Made by a program: the position numbers and the translations under genes
Part shown: in pieces, positions 57,878 through 64,000 of the stretch
Layout of the letters: each line of letters starts with the position of its first letter
Position numbering within the stretch: position 1 is the stretch's first letter
The notes under the pieces: model-generated
What the model was told of the DNA's origin: nothing
The model's input: only the letters and a program-made list of their open reading frames with translations
Database searches by the model: none
Assembly (NCBI GenBank): GCA_022702705.1
Contig: CM040433.1
Location: forward strand, 16,121,682 to 16,185,681
Length of the DNA stretch: 64,000 bases
Origin: Papilionanthe hookeriana x Papilionanthe teres
Taxonomy: Eukaryota; Streptophyta; Magnoliopsida; Asparagales; Orchidaceae
Direction of reading: 5' to 3'

Positions 57878-58031
57878 AATTTATAGGGAGATTTCATGTG
57901 AAAAACTGAAGAATTTTGGTTTTTACATGATCTGTAACCGTGGCACTTAGGTGCCATAATCTGGCGTCGGATCATCGATACGCACAGGTTATTCTGGCAC
58001 TTAGGTGCCAACTTTTGGAGCCTAGGCGTCG
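57878..58031 (-). promoter_or_regulatory. Candidate internal promoter of the A2 small ORF
   Basis: On the - strand: palindromes at 58031-58016 (GACGCCTAGGCTCC), 58008-57995 and 57954-57941 (both GGCACCTAAGTGCC), then TATAAATT at 57885-57878 and the ATG at 57791. Compensating changes keep the 14-mers palindromic (GGCACTTAGGTGCC), which argues that the symmetry itself is selected or templated. Confidence 0.55.
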
Positions 58032-58229
58032 GAACCTCGATCGACTCCGATTCACCTTTCGTCAAATTTTCAAAGTTTTGGTCTTAAAAATAGGTCTACT
58101 AAAAGGGTGTGATCCACATACAAACACGATAAAAATAAATTCAAATCACAAACAATCACAATGATAACAAAATGGGTTGCCTCCCACAAAGCGCTTGATT
58201 TAACATCGTTAGCCCGACCTAATTAATTA

Positions 58230-59320
58230 AATTACTCGGGTAAACATAGTTTGTAAGCCTCTTTGTAATTTGGTTTCATTTCTCCCATATAAGGCTTCAG
58301 TCTTAATCCGTTAACTTTAAATACTTTTTAAGTTTTAGGATCTTTAATATCCACAGCTCCATAAGGGTACACTTTCTCAATTATAATTGGTCCCATCTAT
58401 TTAGATTTTAATTTTCCAGGAAAAAGTTTTAAACGAGCATTAAATAATAACACTTCTTGTCCAGGCTCAAACATTTTCCTTGAAATCTTTTTGTCATGCA
58501 ATTTCTTCATTCTTTCCTTATAAATCTTTGCATTCTCATAAGACTCATTTCTTATTTCTTCCATCTCATTCAGTTGTAATAATCGTTTCTCTCCTGCAGC
58601 ATTCAAATTGTAATTGAACTCCTTTATCGCCCAATATGCTTTATGTTCTAGTTCAACAGGTAAGTGACGTTGTTTACCATAAACTAACCGATAAGGCGAC
58701 ATTCCGATAGGTGTCTTATAAGCTGTTCTATAAGCCCATAATGCAGAATCAAGTCTATCAACCCAGTCAGTTCTTTTAGGATTAACAATCTTCTCTAATA
58801 TTCTTTTAATTTCTCTGTTTGCTACTTCAACAATTCCACTTGTTTGCGGGTGATAAGCATTTGCAATTCCATGTTTAACTCTGAATTTTTCTAATAACGA
58901 TTGAATTCTTATATTTCTGAAATGACTTCCCCCATCAGTGATAATTACCCTGGGCATTCCAAATATTGTAAAAATCTTCTTTAGAAACTTCGAAACACTT
59001 TTGGAACATAGTTAGGTAAAGCTACTGCTTCGATCCACTTTGAAACGTAATCAACTGCTAATAAAATATAAATCTTTCCAGATGAGGGTACGAAAGATCC
59101 CATAAAGTCTAAACCCCATACATCAAAAATTTCAATTTCTAATATAAAGTTTAGAGGCATTTCATCTTTTCTGGATATATTTCCCACTCTTTGACATCGA
59201 TCACAAGTTTTCACATAATGTCCAACATCTTTGAATAAAGTAGGCCAATAAAATCTAGAATTTAAAATTTTAAATGCAGTTTTCTCCACTCCAAAGTGTC
59301 CTCCAAATTAAGAATCGTGA
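58230..59320 (-). pseudogene. pol: A2 integrase, one frameshift
   Basis: Two main pieces, 59289-58981 and 58957-58397, then a C-terminal tail with stops to about 58230. The HHCC domain: GGHFGVEKTAFKIL and CDRCQRVGNISRKD. The core: WGLDFMGSFVPSSGKIYILL (first Asp), RVIITDGGSHF (second Asp), and EVANREIKRILEKIV with the Glu. Then ALWAYRTAYKTPIGMSPYRL and the GPY-like end. All three catalytic residues are kept. The frameshift lies near 58970. The end of pol is followed by the 'ggaggcaaccca' block shared with A1. Confidence 0.85.
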
Positions 59321-60270
59321 CATTTTTGAACAATTGTAAAAGTTTCTTCATAAGGTACACATCTTCGAATCACAGAATCTCTTCCTATTTTAAATAAATG
59401 AGGATCTTCCCAAATATATGACTTACAATCATTCTTGAATTTCTTAATGTATTTGCTATTCAACCCATATGGTAAAATTTTTTTAACCAAATAGTTAACT
59501 ATATCTGCATACCAAGGAATTTGTAATCCTTGAATAACATATAATTGTTCATCTGGGAATTTCTCATTTATATTTTCTTCATAAATCTTCTCATTATTAT
59601 TTTTGATTCTCGATAAATGATCAACAATTTGGTTGTCAGTTCCTTTTTTGTTCACAATTTCAAAGTCAAATTCTTGTAAAAGTAAAACCCATCTGATCAA
59701 TCTAGGTTTAGCATCTTTCTTAGATATTAAATACTTAATAGCAGAATGATCAGTATGTACGATACATTTTGTTCCAAGAAGATATGGTCTAAATTTATCA
59801 AAGGCATATACTATTGCTAAAAGCTCTTTTTCCGTAGTAGTGTAATTTATTTGAGTTTCATTAAGAGTTTTGCTAGAATAGTATATAAATTTAAAAATTT
59901 TCTCATCTTTTTGTCCAAATACAGCTCCAATTGCATAATCACTTGCATCACACATTAATTCAAAAGGTTTATTCCAATCAGGTGCAACAATGACAGGTGC
60001 AGTGATTAATTTTTCTTTTAAAATATTGAACACATTCAGACAATCTTCATTAAATTCAAATTTAGCTTCTTTTTCCAATAAATGGAAAAGAGGTTTAGCA
60101 ATTTTAGAAAAATCGTTTATATAACTCCTATAAATCTAGCATGACCCAGAAAACTTCTCACTTCAGTAACGGTATTAAGTGGTTGAAGTTCAGCAATAAT
60201 TTTCACTTTTGCCTGATCAACTTTCATTCCTATTTTTGAAATTTTATGTCCAAGTACATTTCCTTCTGTA
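59308..60270 (-). pseudogene. pol: A2 RNase H and RT connection
   Basis: Open over 256 codons (60078-59308). Motifs: FELMCDASDYAIGAVFGQKD (first Asp), NYTTTEKELLAIVYAFDKFR (Glu), CIVHTDHSAIKYL (Asp), RLIRWVLLLQEFDFEIVNKK, DNQIVDHLSRI. The connection part with VRSFLGHARF before it is broken by a frameshift and a stop near 60120. The tail runs into the integrase zinc domain with a stop near 59308. Confidence 0.85.
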
Positions 60271-60278
60271 ACAATAAA

Positions 60279-60960
60279 TTAACATTTTTCCCAGTTTAGA
60301 ACTAAATTTGTTTCTTCACATCTCTTCAAAACTTTCGTTAAATTTTCCAAGCAAGATTCAAAAGAAGTTCCAAATACTGAAAAATCTTCCATAAATACTT
60401 CAATTCCTTTATCGATTAGATTACAGAATATTGACATCATAAATCTTTGAAAAGTTGCAGGTGCATTGCATAAACTGAAAGACATTCTTCTAAAAGCAAA
60501 TATTTCATAAGGACTTGTAAATGTTATTTTCTCTTGGTTCTCAGGAGCAACAGGTAATTCATGATAACCAGAATATCCATCCAGAAAACAGAAATATGAG
60601 TGTCCAGCTAATTTATCCAACATTTGATCTAAGAAAGGTAAAGGAAAATGATCCTTTCTTGTGGCATTATTTAATTTTCGATAATCAATGCAAATTCGTC
60701 ATCCAGTAACTTGTCTTGTTGGGATTAATTCATTTTTATCATTAATAATGACAGTTACTCCTCCTTTCTTCAGAACACAATGAATAGGACTCACCCATTA
60801 GCTATCTGAAATAGGATAAATAATTCCAGCATCTAACCATTTTAAAATCTCTTTCTTTACAACCTCTTTCATAATTGGGTTCAATCTTCTTTGAGGTTCA
60901 ATAGTGGGTTTTCAATTTTCTTCCATTAAAATCCTTTGCATATAGATTGAAGGACTTATT
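60279..60960 (-). pseudogene. pol: A2 reverse transcriptase, altered active site
   Basis: Fingers: KKEILKWLDAGIIYPISDS, then stops, RICIDYRKLN. Open part 60623-60279: LAGHSYFCFLDGYSGYHELP, FAFRRMSFSLCNAPATFQRF, then FMEDFSVFG. The second residue pair of the catalytic motif reads E-D instead of D-D, so the polymerase of this copy would be inactive even without the stops. A1 has FMDD at the same place. Confidence 0.8.
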
Positions 60961-61439
60961 CATTTTATATCTGCAATAGTCCAACCAAAAGCTTTCTTAT
61001 AATTCTTCAAAACTTCTACTAAGTTTTCTTCTTGATCTTTGCTTAGTTCTGAAGATATAATTACAGGTAAAGTTAATGAATTTTCAAGAAATGCATACTT
61101 TAAATGTGCAGGTAACATTTTTAATTCCAATTCAGGGGCTTTTTCAATTGAGGGTAAAAATATATCATTTTTAGTTGTGTCTAAAATTTCCCAATTTTCA
61201 TGAATATAATGAGTTTCTTCAGTTAATTTTTCTTCATTTACTTTTTCAATTTCTTCAGTTAATGACTCGTTATATAATATAGATTCATCATTTTTATCTT
61301 CAGAAATGACCTTACATTTTTCTTGATAATTTTTTTCAATTATATAATAAAAAATATCCATTCGATAGCACTTTTCTTTATTAAGATACCTCATTGATTT
61401 CAGAACATTAAATGTTATCTCTTGATCATTAACTCTCAT
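60961..61439 (-). pseudogene. pol: A2 protease-RT linker
   Basis: 159 codons open. MRVNDQEITFNVLKSMRYL, a Glu/Lys-rich middle, then the family signature LELKMLPAHLKYAFLENSLT, LPVIISSELS and KAFGWTIADIK that leads into RT. Matches 10641-11220 in A1. A break upstream (about 61440-61600) separates it from protease. Confidence 0.75.
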
Positions 61440-61559
61440 TGTTAATTCTCATTTTTACACATCAATCATAGCACGTCCGGTAGCTAGAAAGGTCTCCCTA
61501 AAATAATAGGTATTTCTTTATCTTCTTCCATATCTAGCACAATGAAATCCATAGGAAAG

Positions 61560-61924
61560 ATAAATTTATTTATATTAACAAGAACATCTTCTATAACTCA
61601 TTTAGGTTAAGTGATAGATCGATCAGCTAACTGAAAGTGGGTTACAGTGGTGGGAGAAATCTCTTCTAAATCTAACCTTCGAAAGATTAAAAATGGCATG
61701 AGATTAATACTAGCTCCTGAATCACATAAGGCTTTTCCACAAAATTTTTCTCCAATAGCACATGGTATAGTGAAACTTTCAGGATCTTTAAGTTTTTGAG
61801 GTAGTTTCTTCTGAATTATTGCACTACATTCTTCACTTAATGCAATAGTTTCATAAGCTTCAAACTTTCTTTTCTTGCTTAAAATATCATTCATAAATTT
61901 TGCATAGCTTGGCATTTGTTCCAA
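61560..61924 (-). pseudogene. A2 aspartic protease
   Basis: 105 codons open from 61924. EQMPSYAKFMNDILSKKRKF, then FTIPCAIGEKFCGKALCDSG, ASINLMPFLIFRRLDLEEIS, LADRSIT. The catalytic Asp is in CDSGAS. It processes the polyprotein. It overlaps the end of gag in another frame, and the stop near 61607 separates it from the following ILGRPFLATGRA-like part. Confidence 0.8.
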
Positions 61925-63441
61925 CGATTCAGCAAAAGGAATATTGATGGTAAGTTTCTTAAAAATCTCAAAAACTTAGAAAACTGATGGTCAAGCTTTT
62001 GTTGTTTTAATCTTTGAGAAAAAGGTGATGCTGGTCTTTCAACTTCCACTTCAATAGGAATTACAGTCTGATCTTTATTTAGAGAAATAGTATCTTTAGG
62101 TTTCTCAATTTCTTCTACCTCTCCCAATTTCAACATTGCTAGGTAGTGTTCCTTGAGGTCTGTAATTAATAAAATTAGCAATTTGACCCATCTGATTCTC
62201 AATATTACGAATAACAGTGTTTTGACTTTGTAGCTGATTACTTAGTTGCAAGATTAATTCTTCTATAGATAACTTTTCTACTAATTATTAAAACCAGGAG
62301 GGTAAGTTGGTTTAAAGTTTGAATTTCCCTGATTTTTCCAATTTGGATTAACTTAATTTTTACTCTATTGTTGATGTCCATTATTCCAGTTAAAATTAGG
62401 ATGATTTTTCCAACCATGATTATTGTAATTAGAATAAGGGTTATTAGTTTTACTAGCAATAGCTTGCAAAGTTTCCATTGTTTGAGAATCATCAGTATTT
62501 GCATAATTATCATTACTTACATGCGATATATTAATAGCAAAATTATCTAATTTCTTAGATATCGCAGCCACTTATGAAGCTAAAATAGAAAATGCTTCAT
62601 TATCTTGAATACTTGCCATTCTTTTACGATTAACCCTTTCAGAAGGCCATTGAAAATTTTTATTAGTTGTTTCTTCAATTAAGGTATAAGCTTATTTAAA
62701 TGTCTTAGCCATTAAAAAACCACCAGCATCAGTATCAATACTAGATCTAAGTGATCCAATAAGTTCATTATAAAATGTTTGAATAATTAACCAATCTGGC
62801 AAAGCATGATGAGGACAATTTCTTAATAATTCTTTAAATCTTTCCCAAGCTTCATAAATTGTTTCTCCATCAAATTATGTAAAAGAGGTTATATCATTTC
62901 TTAATTTAGCAGTTTTAGAAGGAGGAAAATATTTAGCAAGGAATTTTTGTGTCATATCTGCCCATGTTTTAATAGAACAAGTTGCTAATGAATTAAGCCA
63001 CATCTTTACTTTATCTTTTAAGGAAAAATGAAAGAATCTAAGCCTAATAGTATCATCAGAAACATTATTATATTTAAAGGTAGCACAAAGATCTAAAAAA
63101 CTAGCAAGGTGTAAATTTGGATCCTCATTTGGTGTTCCTCCAAATTGATTATTTTGAACCATTTGAATAATAGAATGTTTAAGCTCAAAAGAATTAGCAT
63201 CTACAACTGGCAATTGAATACTAATAAGAATTTCATCAGCTGTAGGATTTGCATAATCCCTTAATGATTTATAAATATTTTGTTCATTAATTTCTATTGG
63301 ATTTTGATTATTGTTATGTAAGTTAGCCATTTCGTGATATTTTGAATTTGTTTTCCTTGTTTTCCTTTTTTTAATTCTTTTAACTGTTCTTTCTAATTCA
63401 GAATCAAAAGGTAATAATTCTTTCGATCCAGAACTACGCAT
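61891..63441 (-). pseudogene. gag: A2 gag
   Basis: Starts MRSSGSKELLPFDSELERTV (63441). The capsid domain (63441-62875) is open: SLRDYANPTADEILISIQLP, FGGTPNEDPNLHLASFLDLC, RFFHFSLKDKVKMWLNSLAT, WADMTQKFLAKYFPPSKTAK. It then continues with stops through AWERFKELLRNCPHHALPDW, FQWPSERVNRKRMAS, an N/G-rich part HGWKNHPNFNWNNGHQQ, and the linker RLKQQKLDHQFSKFLRF. About eight stops or frame changes follow the first piece. No zinc knuckle is seen, which is usual in Athila Gag as far as I know. Confidence 0.8.
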
Positions 63442-63606
63442 AAAATTAAAATATTTTTTGGTAATTTTATATTTTAATTATATTTATTTATATATATATA
63501 TATATATATTTTATATATTTTTGGTATTTTAAAAGAAATAAAAGTGTATAACTTATATTTAAATTAAAAAATGTCTTTTTAACTTTCTTACTTATTTTCC
63601 TAATCT

Positions 63607-63624
63607 TCCCCGGCAACGGCGCCA
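63607..63624 (-). other. Primer-binding site of A2
   Basis: TGGCGCCGTTGCCGGGGA on the - strand, 6 nt from the LTR. It is the most intact copy in the window. Confidence 0.85.
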
Positions 63625-63630
63625 AAAACT

Positions 63631-64000
63631 TGATGCGTGACTTAGCCTAAAGGGGCTATATATATACTTTCAAATGCAATAATTTGATACCACTGCTAGA
63701 AGATTTAATCACTGACAGCGGTGCCAAACACTTGATGCGATTTTACTTATGAAAGAGTTTATGAATTTATATTTAGATTACAATTTGTAAAAGTCACAAT
63801 TACAAACGCAAGTATACGTATCCTATCAAGTAATACAGGGCTCCAGTGGAGTCCTGGTTATCGATCCCACATGGAAGATTTTTAGAATATTAAGTAATAT
63901 TTTTTTCTTTTCAAATTAAAAATAATTTTTCATATTTTTTTTTCTTTTTAAAGTTTAGATTTTAGATTTAATGAAATTTATACTAAATGTAAGTAAGCAA
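63631..64000 (-). repeat. 5' LTR of A2 (right part outside window)
   Basis: TGATGCGTGACTTAGCC onward, about 95 percent identical by eye to 50460-50830. It contains the relic PBS at 63712-63738. Confidence 0.85.

Larger units (their letters stand above)
50460..64000 (-). mobile_element. Athila-type Ty3/gypsy retrotransposon A2 (enters from the right edge)
   Basis: On the - strand: 5' LTR (63631 to beyond the window), PBS, gag, protease, RT, RH, integrase, small ORF, ORF3, PPT, 3' LTR (52296-50460). It is better preserved than A1 but also broken. About 370 aligned bp of the two LTRs differ at roughly 20 positions by eye, about 5 percent, so it is a fairly old insertion. A solo LTR of the same family sits in it at 55475-57295. 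Confidence 0.85.

Overview
This 64 kb window reads as repeat-rich intergenic heterochromatin of a plant with a large genome. Every protein-coding remnant I recognise belongs to a plant Ty3/gypsy retrotransposon of the Athila or the Tat lineage, the DNA is strongly AT-rich, and no host gene, tRNA or rRNA is visible. The species cannot be told from the sequence. Almost all reading frames carry stops or frameshifts, so I annotate them as pseudogenes.

Layout. (1) 1-19816, + strand: an Athila-type element (A1) whose 5' LTR starts before the window. It has a primer-binding site (PBS) of the tRNA-Asp type, gag, PR-RT-RH-IN, a small coiled-coil ORF, a third ORF, a polypurine tract (PPT) and a 3' LTR at 18092-19816. 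Its gag is split by a 6.9 kb Tat-type solo LTR (2805-9721) with a perfect 5-bp target duplication GGTGG. (2) 19817-21170: a broken Tat-like protease/RT fragment, - strand. (3) 21171-46464: a Tat element body on the - strand (29616-37998: gag, PR, RT, RH, the extra Tat-type RNase H, IN, then an ORF with an AlkB/ALKBH demethylase domain). It lies between two homologous giant LTRs, 21171-29615 and 37999-46464, that face each other in inverted rather than direct orientation. The right LTR carries a 1.9 kb Athila-type solo LTR (40325-42227, duplication GTTAC). (4) 46465-48640: scrambled Athila debris (truncated LTR, third-ORF tail, start of a - strand gag). (5) 48641-50431: an Athila-type solo LTR lying 4 bp from the PBS of a second family. 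(6) 50460-64000: an Athila-type element (A2) on the - strand, entering from the right edge. Its 3' LTR also serves as the 5' LTR of a second, truncated copy to its left. A solo LTR of its own family (55475-57295, duplication ATCAT) is inserted in the opposite orientation between its small ORF and ORF3.

Main observations. First, the Tat body carries a recognisable ALKBH9/10-like RNA-demethylase domain downstream of integrase, on the same strand and in one 457-codon frame with other sequence. Second, the Athila-type elements share a paired palindrome built on GGCGCCTAGGCGCC. It recurs upstream of the LTR TATA box, upstream of the small ORF (which has its own TATA box about 80-87 nt before its ATG in both families) and upstream of ORF3. 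Third, the Tat LTRs (6.6-8.4 kb without nested insertions) have TTGACC-rich U3 regions, TATA boxes and a very long downstream region made of ~75-80 bp arrays. Fourth, all the Athila-type LTRs whose U5 end I examined in detail contain a relic PBS just inside their end.

All coordinates of domains in broken frames are approximate. Family assignments rest on motifs and on my knowledge of these lineages; no search was run.
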